A DNA stretch of 6,878 nucleotides from Gammaproteobacteria bacterium (GTDB lineage: Bacteria; Pseudomonadota; Gammaproteobacteria; Pseudomonadales; Oleiphilaceae), in contig RFIV01000014.1 in the NCBI GenBank assembly GCA_003695085.1, forward strand, positions 1 through 6,878, in the 5' to 3' direction. Every line of letters begins with the position of its first letter. Within the stretch, counting starts at the first letter, position 1. This document shows, one piece after another, positions 1-6,227 of this stretch. A program made the translations under genes and the position numbers. The notes under the pieces are model-generated. The model was not told the DNA's origin and did no database searches. It was given only the letters and a program-made list of their open reading frames with translations.

Positions 1-513
1 ATTCTGGGCGAGATGAACAAGGTCATCAGCAAACCGCGCGAAGGTCTGTCGGATACCGCACCGAGCATGATTCAGATCAAGATCGATCCGGACAAGATCC
101 GTGACGTGATCGGCAAGGGCGGTGCAACCATTCGTGCCCTGTGTGATGAAACCGGTGCGTCCATCGACATCGAGGACGACGGCACCGTTCGCATCTACGC
201 GGACACCAAGCTGGCCGCCAACGACGCGCTGTATCGTATACAGGAAATTACTGCCGAAGCCGAAATCGGCAAGGTCTACAAGGGCAAGGTAGCGCGTATC
301 GTGGACTTTGGGGCCTTCGTGACCTTCCTGCCCGGCAAGGATGGGTTGGTGCACATCTCCCAGATTGCCCAGGAACGCGTGAAGGATGTGAACGACTACC
401 TCAAGGAAGGTGAGGAAGTCTTCGTCAAGGTGCTGGACGTGGATCAGCGTGGTCGCGTCAAGCTGTCCATCAAGGAAGTGACGGACGAAGAAAAGGCAGA
501 AATGGAGGGTTGA
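1..513 (+). CDS. pnp: Polyribonucleotide nucleotidyltransferase (PNPase), C-terminal part, 5' end outside window
   Basis: PNPase degrades RNA 3'-to-5' by phosphorolysis in the cytoplasm and is part of mRNA turnover. Only the last 170 codons are present; the frame is open from base 1 and ends at TGA 511-513. Seen in the fragment: a KH domain (about residues 24-84) with the RNA-binding GKGG loop at residues 38-41, followed by an S1 domain (about residues 90-162) starting at GKVYKGKV and holding the typical DFGAFV and GLVHIS strands. The two catalytic RNase PH domains must lie upstream of the window. The protein stops almost directly after the S1 domain and lacks the Ala/Pro-rich tail I recall from E. 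coli PNPase. The gene runs straight into gltX, with only four bases between the stop and the next start, so co-transcription is likely. Identification is confident from domain order and near-continuous similarity to known PNPases. Confidence 0.97.
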   Translation: MLGEMNKVISKPREGLSDTAPSMIQIKIDPDKIRDVIGKGGATIRALCDETGASIDIEDDGTVRIYADTKLAANDALYRIQEITAEAEIGKVYKGKVARIVDFGAFVTFLPGKDGLVHISQIAQERVKDVNDYLKEGEEVFVKVLDVDQRGRVKLSIKEVTDEEKAEMEG

Positions 514-517
514 GCGG

Positions 518-2014
518 ATGACAGTACGCACGCGTATTGCACCGTCACCCACCGGTGATCCGCACGTAGGCACCGCGTACATCGCCCTGTTCAATCTCGC
601 ATTTGCCCGCCAACATGGCGGGCAATTCGTGCTGCGCATCGAAGATACCGATCAGACGCGCAGTACCGCCGAGTCCGAGCAGGCGATTCTGGATGCCATG
701 CGCTGGCTGGGGCTTGAGTGGGATGAGGGGCCCGATGTTGGCGGTCCGCATGGCCCCTATCGTCAGAGCGAACGCAAGGATCTGTACCGCAAGTATGCCG
801 AAGAGCTGCTCGAGAAGGGCCATGCCTTCAAGTGCTATCGTACACCGGAAGAGCTGAATGCCCTGCGCGAGCAGATCAAGGCCGAAGGCCAGACCCGTGC
901 CCTGAAGGCGGCTGATCTGGAGCTGCCCGCAGAGGAGCAGGCGCGGCGCGAGGCGGAAGGTCAGCCGTATGTGATTCGTATGAGGGTCCCCGAGTCCGGT
1001 CGCTGTGCCATGCAGGATCGGCTGCGCGGTGAAATCGAACTGGACTGGGCACTGGTGGATGCGCAGATCCTGCTCAAGTCCGACGGTATGCCGACTTATC
1101 ACCTGGCCAACGTGGTGGATGACCACCTGATGGGTATTACCCATGTGATTCGTGGGGAAGAGTGGATCAATTCGGCACCCAAGCACAAGCTGCTGTATGA
1201 GTACTTTGGTTGGGACATGCCCGAACTGTGTCACATGCCGCTGCTGCGCAACCCGGACAAGAGCAAGCTCTCCAAGCGCAAGAACCCGACGAGCATTCTG
1301 TTCTATGAGCGTTTGGGAATCTTGCCCGAGGCCCTGCTCAACTACCTGGGGCGCATGGGCTGGTCCATGCCCGACGAGCGGGAGAAGTTCTCGTTGGCCG
1401 AGATGATTGAGCACTTCGATATCGACCGCGTGTCACTGGGTGGACCGGTCTTCGATGTGGAAAAGCTCAAGTGGCTCAACGGTGTCTGGATTCGTGAAGA
1501 GCTGGACGACGCGGCCTTTGCCGAGCGCCTGCAGGCGTGGAGCTTCAACCGTGAGCGACTGATGCCCATGGTGCCGCATATCCGCAGCCGGGTGCATACC
1601 TTCTCGGACGTGGCGCCGATGAGTGCGTTCTTGTTCTCGGGCTTTCTGCCCCTGACGGAAGCGGACTTCGCGCACAAGAAGCTGGACCCGGATACGGTGA
1701 AGCTGGTCCTTCAGTTTGCCCTGTGGCGACTTGAAGCCGAGCGGCACTGGACGAAGGAGAATATCTTTGCGGATCTCAAGGGGCTGGCGAAGGGGATGGA
1801 CATCAAGATCGGGGACTTCATGGCGCCGATCTTTGTAGCCATCGCCGGTACGCCCAATTCCTGGTCCGTGGTGGACTCCATGGAATGGCTGGGGCCGGAC
1901 ATGAGCCGTGCCCGGTTGCGTCATGCGCTCAATGAGGTGCTGGGTGGCCTGTCCAAGAAAGGACTGAAGAAGGCTGAGAAGGCCTACGCGGCCCTTGATC
2001 AGGGTGACCAGTAG
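518..2014 (+). CDS. gltX: Glutamate--tRNA ligase (GluRS), class I
   Basis: GluRS charges tRNA-Glu with glutamate in the cytoplasm; glutamyl-tRNA also feeds tetrapyrrole synthesis. The 498-residue length fits the family (E. coli about 471). Class I signatures are visible: the HIGH-type motif as [11 protein letters not shown] (residues 9-19) and the KMSKS-type motif as KLSKR (residues 250-254). A catalytic Rossmann core spans roughly residues 1-320 and a helical anticodon-binding domain the rest. The start ATG is supported by GGAGGG at 504-509, eight bases upstream and inside the end of pnp. By recalled alignment the protein is closest to the Pseudomonas type ([21 protein letters not shown] stretches). 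Oddity: the zinc-knuckle region keeps only Cys106. The second Cys of the CxC pair is Arg108 and no downstream Cys/His pair is visible before the RM strand, so the zinc site seems lost. A terminator-like hairpin follows at 2087-2160. Confidence 0.97.
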   Translation: MTVRTRIAPSPTGDPHVGTAYIALFNLAFARQHGGQFVLRIEDTDQTRSTAESEQAILDAMRWLGLEWDEGPDVGGPHGPYRQSERKDLYRKYAEELLEKGHAFKCYRTPEELNALREQIKAEGQTRALKAADLELPAEEQARREAEGQPYVIRMRVPESGRCAMQDRLRGEIELDWALVDAQILLKSDGMPTYHLANVVDDHLMGITHVIRGEEWINSAPKHKLLYEYFGWDMPELCHMPLLRNPDKSKLSKRKNPTSILFYERLGILPEALLNYLGRMGWSMPDEREKFSLAEMIEHFDIDRVSLGGPVFDVEKLKWLNGVWIREELDDAAFAERLQAWSFNRERLMPMVPHIRSRVHTFSDVAPMSAFLFSGFLPLTEADFAHKKLDPDTVKLVLQFALWRLEAERHWTKENIFADLKGLAKGMDIKIGDFMAPIFVAIAGTPNSWSVVDSMEWLGPDMSRARLRHALNEVLGGLSKKGLKKAEKAYAALDQGDQ

Positions 2015-2046
2015 TACCAGGTCGCCAGAGCATCGTCAATTCCCTT

Positions 2047-2084
2047 CCGGGCGCCTCACGATCTGCAACACCGGCAGCGCCCGG
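2047..2084 (-). repeat. REP-like palindromic element, copy 1
   Basis: An outer stem CCGGGCGC (2047-2054) pairs with GCGCCCGG (2077-2084). The 35-base core 2049-2083 is 33/35 identical to copy 3 at 4558-4592, in the same orientation. The inner stem that is perfect in copies 2 and 3 is degenerate here: CGATCT at 2060-2065 faces ACACCG, leaving two mismatches. It lies 32 bases after the gltX stop and faces copy 2 in inverted orientation 20 bases away, an arrangement like paired REP (BIME/REPIN) elements. I found no REP-associated transposase in the window. Strand is given relative to copy 2, taken as forward. Confidence 0.75.
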
Positions 2085-2086
2085 TC

Positions 2087-2160
2087 AAACCCGGAGCACC
2101 TTCCGGAAGCGGCCGATCCTGCGGATCGAGAGGCTTCCTTCGGGTGACTCCGGGTTTTTA
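2087..2160 (+). terminator. Long terminator-like hairpin downstream of gltX
   Basis: An outer stem AAACCCGGAG (2087-2096) pairs perfectly with CTCCGGGTTT (2148-2157). CACC (2097-2100) then pairs with GGTG (2143-2146), with a single A bulge at 2147. The centre is occupied by REP-like copy 2. The descending arm runs into TTTTT (2155-2159), giving the GC-rich stem plus T-run expected of a rho-independent terminator for the pnp-gltX transcript. The stem is unusually long because a second palindrome is nested inside it. The A-run at 2087-2089 is short, so strong bidirectional use is less likely. Confidence 0.7.
2105..2138 (+). repeat. REP-like palindromic element, copy 2
   Basis: Architecture: outer stem GGAAGC (2105-2110) with GCTTCC (2133-2138); left bulge GGC; inner stem CGATCC (2114-2119) with GGATCG (2123-2128); loop TGC (2120-2122); right bulge AGAG. 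The reverse complement of copy 3 has the same plan, with outer stem GGGCGC/GCGCCC, left bulge TGC, inner stem CGATCT/AGATCG, loop TGC and right bulge TGAG. Stem bases differ in compensated pairs while bulges and loop keep their sizes, so the folded shape appears to be what is conserved. This copy is nested inside the longer hairpin at 2087-2160. Confidence 0.75.
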
Positions 2161-2184
2161 GTGGGTACTAAGCAGATCGGACGA

Positions 2185-2212
2185 TTTGTGCCCGCTGGTA
2201 TTGCTCTATAGT
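2185..2212 (+). promoter_or_regulatory. Possible sigma-70 promoter before the accessory block
   Basis: TATAGT at 2207-2212 is a good -10 candidate (five of six to TATAAT). The matching -35 region, TTTGTG at 2185-2190 with a 16-base spacer, is poor. It lies just after the gltX terminator and about 30 bases before the first accessory start codon, where a promoter would be expected. Weak call based on position and the -10 only. Confidence 0.3.
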
Positions 2213-2242
2213 ATCTTTTTTGTTCATAAGGAAGTGAATGGA

Positions 2243-2571
2243 ATGGGAACGCCGTACGAAAAAGAGCGGCTCAGGCGGCAAATTGACAGGTTCTTTGAGC
2301 ATGCTTGGTCCAAGCCACCCATGAACCTGAATATCAATGACCGGGTTGCGGATGTCTTTATGGTCATGCTTGAAGAAGCGGCCAAGTGTACACAGACATC
2401 CCATTACATACCCCGGCCTTCCGGTGGCCTGCCTCTTTGATATCAATCGCTGTAGGTTATGCGCAGAATGTGTACGATGCCATCGGTGAAGGTGGTATCC
2501 GTCGCTATTGTGCAAACCAAGTCGTCAGAAACTGGTCACGTGAACTCAAACTTGCGTCAATGGGATTATAA
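2243..2571 (+). pseudogene. A1: frameshifted copy of the family A small protein
   Basis: Reading starts at ATG 2243 with AAGGAAG at 2228-2234 eight bases upstream. The first frame stops at TGA 2438-2440. The rest of the gene continues one base back in the next frame, from about 2416 to TAA 2569-2571, as if one base had been lost near 2415-2438. The joined product of roughly 109 residues aligns end to end with A2 (4191-4511). Both start with an EKE.LR segment, then share NDR, ten residues, E, two residues, KC, seven residues, PRP, and later a single conserved Cys and a closing A..G. No family is recognised; no signal peptide or membrane segment is visible. It ends two bases before gene C. Either a recently broken gene or a sequencing error; programmed -1 frameshifting is possible but no clear slippery heptamer is seen. 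Confidence 0.65.
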
Positions 2572-2573
2572 CA

Positions 2574-3131
2574 ATGAAAGTTTTCGCGTTTGTTCTCTTC
2601 TGGGCGCTTTGTACTTCAGGGCTTGCTGATGTGCGTGACCGCAGTTGGCCGCCCGAATTGGAAAAGCATCGGATGGCTGTGGCAATTCAGGCGCTTGAGG
2701 TCAAACTGCCTCACTCTCCACTGGAAGTCTCCACGGTGCGGCTGGAAGATCCGAACCTTGCCATTCGCCTGGAAAAAAGTGACTTTTCCATTTTTTTGAA
2801 CCAAACGGAAGATGTTCTTGGTTCTGATACGAAAAACCGGCTGAGAAGTGCCGGACTTTATGATGTGCAAAAAGCCTTGGTATTTGCGGCCACTGACGCC
2901 AACGCCCATCAGGAGCTATTTGAGCCATTGAGGATGGCGTTACTGGACGATATTCCTGTTTTGGAACGCTATCGAAAACCTCCGTTCACGGTATTTCTGT
3001 GGGCACCGGACTCGAAGCGACAGTATGAAGGCTACGTGTTTGTAGATGGTCAGGAAGATTTTTACAGGCTGGTCGGATATATAGACAGGCGGGAGTTTGA
3101 GGAAATTCTCGCGGGCCTGTCCTTGCGTTAA
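2574..3131 (+). CDS. C: exported protein of unknown function
   Basis: A 185-residue protein not recognised as any known family. Residues 1-18 form a typical Sec signal peptide: one Lys, a hydrophobic core FAFVLFWALC, then SGLA with probable cleavage before Asp19. The Cys at position 13 is not in a lipobox, so a lipoprotein is unlikely. The mature part (about 167 residues) has no cysteine or further hydrophobic segment, so a soluble periplasmic or secreted protein is inferred. The C-terminal third looks like a compact beta-rich fold (FTVFLWAP, then GYVFVDG and FYRLVGYID). The start lies two bases after the A1 stop with no strong ribosome site of its own, suggesting translational coupling to A1. 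If A1 is truly broken, expression of C may suffer. Base composition is AT-richer than the flanking core genes. Only one copy is present, unlike A and B. Confidence 0.75.
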   Translation: MKVFAFVLFWALCTSGLADVRDRSWPPELEKHRMAVAIQALEVKLPHSPLEVSTVRLEDPNLAIRLEKSDFSIFLNQTEDVLGSDTKNRLRSAGLYDVQKALVFAATDANAHQELFEPLRMALLDDIPVLERYRKPPFTVFLWAPDSKRQYEGYVFVDGQEDFYRLVGYIDRREFEEILAGLSLR

Positions 3132-3188
3132 GAAGAATACTGTCTGCTGTGACACGGGATGGAAGTCGGCATGTTCATGCAGAGTTTC

Positions 3189-3195
3189 GAGGGAG
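3189..3195 (+). promoter_or_regulatory. Ribosome binding site fixing the original B1 start
   Basis: GAGGGAG lies five bases before ATG 3201, a strong Shine-Dalgarno match. The frame opened by that ATG ends after 45 codons at TGA 3336-3338 and is not the frame that matches B2, so this site shows where the ancestral B1 start was and that a frameshift lies just downstream. Confidence 0.6.
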
Positions 3196-3200
3196 CGATC

Positions 3201-3636
3201 ATGAAAGGATATTTTCGTAATCTGGCTGCTGTTTGTATGGGCGAATTTTTTATTCGCTCAGTCACTCTTTGCGCAGAATCTTGTGCTGTCCGATACGCTC
3301 AGACTAGAACTGGATGCACCTCAAACGCTGGCGCATGATCAGCGTGTGTTGGTCATGAAGTATGAAGACTGGTCGCTTATCCACGAGGTAGTCGATCCCA
3401 GGGACATGTACACTCAGATTGATCTGACAGGGATTGAGAGGCTTCTTTCGGCTGACTCCGGGTTTTATGTGGAGCAGGCGTTTAAAGGTGCCGATTTGGC
3501 AAGTCTTTCATGTCTTGCTTTCGTGAATGAAGCCATGTGTAAGTCACAACGTAAACACTCTCTGACGAAATCTTTTCGATACGCGAGCCGGCATAGTCAT
3601 TTTGGCTGGATTGCTTTCAGCAGGTTCGATTGCTAA
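3201..3636 (+). pseudogene. B1: broken copy of the family B exported protein
   Basis: From 3277 (NLVLSD) to about 3440 the +1 frame is clearly paralogous to B2: LVLSD near the mature N-terminus, then AH, KY, HEVVDP and MYTQIDLTG.ER in the same order and spacing. This frame has no start of its own: it is closed by TGA at 3202-3204 overlapping the ATG at 3201, and the first in-frame candidate is GTG 3283 inside the conserved block. An extra base either in AAA (3204-3206) or in the T6 tract (3246-3251) would explain it. Removing it restores a hydrophobic signal peptide ending FAQSLFAQ before NLVLSD. After GIER (3440) resemblance to B2 stops, and the reading frame enters a 37-base segment shared with the gltX terminator hairpin, then unrelated sequence to TAA at 3634-3636. 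The product is thus damaged at both ends; function is unlikely. Confidence 0.7.
3436..3472 (+). repeat. 37-base segment shared with the gltX terminator (2128-2164)
   Basis: Ungapped alignment of 3436-3472 with 2128-2164 gives 33 of 37 identical bases, including TGACTCCGGGTTTT without a mismatch. At 2128-2164 the segment is the right arm of REP-like copy 2 plus the descending arm and T-run of the terminator hairpin. At 3436-3472 the left arm is missing, and the segment sits inside B1 exactly where its similarity to B2 ends. It looks like a rearrangement junction. Confidence 0.65.
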
Positions 3637-3683
3637 GGTTGGGAAACATAAAGTAAGCTTGACGTGAAAGGTAAAGGAAGACC

Positions 3684-4190
3684 ATGAAAATAAGGCGATT
3701 CATCGCATTCACTGTCCTGTCTCTGACTGTTTTTGGTTTGGCACACGCCCAACTGCTTGTGCTATCAGATCAAACAAGAGTGGAGATATCGCCTCCTTCG
3801 ATGATCGCACACTCCGGCGACATGCTCTTGCTCAAGTATGACAATGGAACGATCTTTCATGAGGTGGTAGATCCGAAAACCATGTACACGCAGATCGACC
3901 TTACGGGGCTGGAGCGCTCTTTTATCAGGTCGCTTTTCGACACCGCTGAGCGGCAAAAGCTACCCGCGTGGTTGGCAGCGCTTTCGGCTGAGCAAGCGGA
4001 TCAATTGGGGGTCGGGCGTGGAAAGGTTATATCGGACAAACTTGGCGATCGAGAGTTACTGGGTGTTCATGATCCTGATAAAAAGGTCGCTCACCTATAC
4101 CTTTTTGAAACTTTGAAAACGCATCACCTGATCGTTAAAGGTGATGATGTCCTTTTGAGGGAAATTATCAGGGAGCTGGGAGGCCATTAA
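3684..4190 (+). CDS. B2: exported protein of unknown function, intact family B member
   Basis: A 168-residue protein of no family I recognise. Residues 1-22 are a clear Sec signal peptide: MKIRRF basic start, hydrophobic core, and AHA with predicted cleavage before Gln23, giving a soluble mature protein of about 146 residues without cysteine. The start ATG has AGGAAG at 3675-3680. The N-terminal half carries the blocks shared with B1 (LVLSD, HEVVDP, MYTQIDLTG). The C-terminal half, absent from B1, is charged and ends in a strand-turn-helix like stretch (VAHLYLFETL, HLIVKGDDVLL, then REIIREL). The stop codon abuts the A2 start with no intervening base, so B2 and A2 are very likely co-expressed. 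A periplasmic binding, inhibitor or effector-like role is possible but nothing in the sequence decides it. Confidence 0.8.
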   Translation: MKIRRFIAFTVLSLTVFGLAHAQLLVLSDQTRVEISPPSMIAHSGDMLLLKYDNGTIFHEVVDPKTMYTQIDLTGLERSFIRSLFDTAERQKLPAWLAALSAEQADQLGVGRGKVISDKLGDRELLGVHDPDKKVAHLYLFETLKTHHLIVKGDDVLLREIIRELGGH

Positions 4191-4511
4191 ATGGATTTGC
4201 ATGAAAAAGAGGATTTGAGGGCTTTTTTGGTCGCGCTTTTTGGTGAGCGAGCCAGAACGTGTCCCATGAATGATCGTATGTTCAATTTGACATTCATATT
4301 GATGCACGAGTCAGGAAAGTGCTCGGATGCGATGGATTTCGTGCCCAGGCCACTTCCTCCGGGAAGAGCGCCCATTCAGTGGTTGAAGAAACAGGTTCGT
4401 GAAGCCTTCCTGAGGAAACTCAAGAACAAAAAGGAGCAGTACGTAGTTTGTGTAAAGGCAGCAGCCTATCGCATGAAGCATCAATTTGAAGAGGCAGCGC
4501 TCGGCACATAG
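4191..4511 (+). CDS. A2: small cytoplasmic protein of unknown function, intact family A member
   Basis: A 106-residue, basic protein without signal peptide or membrane segment; no known family recognised. The ATG follows the B2 stop directly, with GGGAGG about ten bases upstream inside the end of B2, a coupled arrangement. Shared with A1: EKE.LR near the start; NDR at about residues 27-29; E..KC ending near Cys44; PRP seven residues later; then a Cys in the C-terminal third. In place of A1's more hydrophobic C-terminal stretch it has a highly charged segment (WLKKQVREAFLRKLKNKKEQ). The conserved Cys, Arg-Pro and Asp-Arg positions suggest a folded domain with a specific site rather than a random reading frame. 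It is the last gene of the accessory block and converges on spoVR, 105 bases away. Confidence 0.72.
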   Translation: MDLHEKEDLRAFLVALFGERARTCPMNDRMFNLTFILMHESGKCSDAMDFVPRPLPPGRAPIQWLKKQVREAFLRKLKNKKEQYVVCVKAAAYRMKHQFEEAALGT

Positions 4512-4539
4512 TCTGAGCGACGGAACCTCAATCGATGAT

Positions 4540-4607
4540 CCCCCTTGGTCCCCTGAAGGGCGCCTCACGATCTGCAAGATCGGCAGCGCCCGTAGGGGGA
4601 GCGGGGG
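4540..4607. terminator. Extended hairpin between convergent A2 and spoVR, possible bidirectional terminator
   Basis: Around copy 3 further arms can pair: CCCCT (4550-4554) with AGGGG (4594-4598), and the C-run 4540-4544 with the G-run 4603-4607. The location between two converging genes fits a shared terminator. Neither strand has a T-run directly after the stem, so classical rho-independent termination is doubtful; the structure may instead protect 3' ends or be only a REP-type repeat. Confidence 0.4.
4558..4592 (-). repeat. REP-like palindromic element, copy 3
   Basis: Direct repeat of copy 1 (33/35 identical). Outer stem GGGCGC (4558-4563) with GCGCCC (4586-4591); inner stem CGATCT (4568-4573) with AGATCG (4577-4582) around the loop GCA. 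Its reverse complement has the same stem-bulge-stem-loop plan as copy 2, with compensated base changes. It sits in the convergent gap between A2 and spoVR, and together with copy 1 brackets the accessory block. Confidence 0.78.
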
Positions 4608-4616
4608 GCACTCCCA

Positions 4617-6227
4617 TTACTCCCCGTCATCCACCTCGGACGCCTTCTCCGGGCAGTGATAGCTCGCCACAATCTCATCGCCATCCACGGAGTAGAGCGC
4701 CACATCAAACCCCCACAACCGATGGATATGCTTCAGCGTTTCACGGGTATCCCCGGGATGTAACGGAACCCGGTCCTGCGGCGTATGGCGCAGGGTGAGG
4801 GAGCGGTCACCGCGGATGTCCACATTCCAGACCTGGATGTTCGGGTCGCGGAAACTCAGGTTGTACTGGCGGGCCAGTTGCTCGCGCACGGCACGGTAGC
4901 CCGCCTCATCGTGGATGGCCGTGATTTCGTACTCGTCACGCTGGTCATCATCAAGGATGCTGAAGAGCTTGAAGTCCCGGATCAGTTTGGGAGACAGGAA
5001 CTGCAGGATGAAGCTCTCGTCCCTGAAATTGCGCATGGCAAAATCCAGCGTCTGACGCCAGTCGGAACCGGCGATATCCGGGAACCACTCCCGGTCCTCG
5101 TCCGTCGGGTTTTCACAGATGCGCCGCAGATCCTGAAACATGTTGAAGCCCAGGGCATAAGGGTTGATGCCGCTGTACCAGGGGCTGTCGAAGGGCGGTT
5201 GATAGATGACGGCGGTATGGCTTTGCAGGAATTCGAGAATGAAGCCATCGGTCACCAGCCCCTTGTCATAGAGGCTGTTGATGAGCGTGTAGTGCCAGAA
5301 GGTGGCCCAGCCTTCATTCATGACCTGGGTCTGGCGCTGGGGATAAAAGTACTGGGCCAGCTTGCGTACAATGCGCACGATCTCGCGCTGCCAGGGTTCC
5401 AGCAGAGGGGCGTGCTTTTCAAAGAAATAGAGCAGGTTCTCTTGCGGCTCTTCCGGAAAGCGTTTCTGCTTCATGGCCGTTTCTTCGGTCTCCTTGACCG
5501 GAATGGTCCGCCACAGGTCATTGACCTGTTGTTGCAGATACGCCTCCCGCTCTTTCTGGCGCCGGGCCTCTTCTTCAGCCGAGATGGGAGCAGGCCGCTT
5601 GTAGCGATCCACGCCCTGATTCATGATGGCGTGGCAGGAGTCAAGAAAGGCTTCGACGTTCTCCAGGCCGTAACGTTGCTCACAGTGCGTGATGTAGTTC
5701 CGGGCGAAGACCAGGTAGTCAATGATGGCACTGGCATCGGTCCAGGTGCGGAACAGGTAGTTGCCCTTGAAGAAGGAATTGTGGCCGTAGCAGGCATGCG
5801 CAATCACCAGCGCCTGCATCATCATGGTGTTCTCTTCCATGAGATAGGCGATGCAGGGGTTGGAATTGATGACGATCTCGTAGGCCAACCCCATCTGCCC
5901 GCGCTTGTAGAGCTTCTCCGTTTGCAGGAACTGCTTGCCGAAGGACCAGTGGTGATAACCCACAGGCATGCCAACTGATGAGTAGGCATCCATCATTTGC
6001 TCGGCGCTGATCACCTCAATCTGATTGGGGTAGGTGTCCAGTCCGTACTCTTCGGCCAGCTCTGCGATGGCCCGGTCATACTGCTCGATCAGCTCGAACG
6101 TCCACTCGGAACCGGTGGAGATCGGTTGGGCCTTCTTGCCAGGTGTACCACCTGGGAGTGGCCTCGTTCTGCGAGGCAGACCTTCCCGGTCCCGGTCGGT
6201 GATGCCTGGCTCGTCATGCGGTGACAT
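4617..6227 (-). CDS. SpoVR family protein (YcgB-like)
   Basis: 536 residues, colinear with E. coli YcgB (about 510) from WTFEL (residue 42) almost to the end. Strongly conserved blocks: [12 protein letters not shown] (77-88), the YHHWSFGK stretch (91-98), [10 protein letters not shown] (144-153), [11 protein letters not shown] (303-313) and [10 protein letters not shown] (351-360). The invariant His, Glu and Asn in these blocks look like a metal or catalytic site, but the family's biochemistry is not established. The Bacillus namesake affects spore cortex formation; in proteobacteria the family goes with stationary-phase and stress genes. Start: ATG at 6225-6227 has AGGAGGT (6233-6239, minus strand) upstream and overlaps the end of the YeaH gene by 14 bases, so the two are translationally coupled. 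Oddity: the first 40 or so residues are a Pro/Arg/Gly-rich extension that does not match YcgB. Ends at TAA, with the copy 3 hairpin downstream. Confidence 0.95.
   Translation of the reverse strand: MSPHDEPGITDRDREGLPRRTRPLPGGTPGKKAQPISTGSEWTFELIEQYDRAIAELAEEYGLDTYPNQIEVISAEQMMDAYSSVGMPVGYHHWSFGKQFLQTEKLYKRGQMGLAYEIVINSNPCIAYLMEENTMMMQALVIAHACYGHNSFFKGNYLFRTWTDASAIIDYLVFARNYITHCEQRYGLENVEAFLDSCHAIMNQGVDRYKRPAPISAEEEARRQKEREAYLQQQVNDLWRTIPVKETEETAMKQKRFPEEPQENLLYFFEKHAPLLEPWQREIVRIVRKLAQYFYPQRQTQVMNEGWATFWHYTLINSLYDKGLVTDGFILEFLQSHTAVIYQPPFDSPWYSGINPYALGFNMFQDLRRICENPTDEDREWFPDIAGSDWRQTLDFAMRNFRDESFILQFLSPKLIRDFKLFSILDDDQRDEYEITAIHDEAGYRAVREQLARQYNLSFRDPNIQVWNVDIRGDRSLTLRHTPQDRVPLHPGDTRETLKHIHRLWGFDVALYSVDGDEIVASYHCPEKASEVDDGE

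Noticed and set aside
545..1414. Open frame of 289 codons on the minus strand inside gltX
   Set aside because: Antisense shadow of gltX, with no ribosome site considered convincing and no family resemblance.
2405..2440. Programmed -1 frameshift in A1
   Set aside because: No X XXY YYZ heptamer in the A1 frame and no obvious stimulatory hairpin directly after; a simple one-base loss is more likely, though not excluded.
2386..2571. Separate small gene starting at GTG 2386
   Set aside because: Its first residues overlap the A1 frame and show no similarity, while the rest aligns with the C-terminal part of A2; it is better read as the second half of frameshifted A1.
2574..2630. Lipoprotein signal in gene C
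   Set aside because: The Cys at position 13 is preceded by Trp-Ala-Leu, which does not fit a lipobox; the segment continues to a normal SGLA signal peptidase I site.
3659..3664. TTGACG as a -35 box for B2
   Set aside because: It is only about 20 bases before the start codon, leaving no room for a -10 box and leader.
2015..4616. Insertion sequence, integrase, tRNA attachment site or CRISPR array in the accessory block
   Set aside because: No transposase or integrase motif, no tRNA cloverleaf and no regularly spaced repeats were seen; only the palindromic elements and the 37-base direct repeat are present.
4785..5978. Long open frame of 397 codons on the plus strand opposite spoVR
   Set aside because: It lies wholly antisense to a well-conserved SpoVR gene, has low-complexity Val/Leu/Gly/Asp-rich content and no recognisable domain; GC-rich codon use on the other strand explains it.
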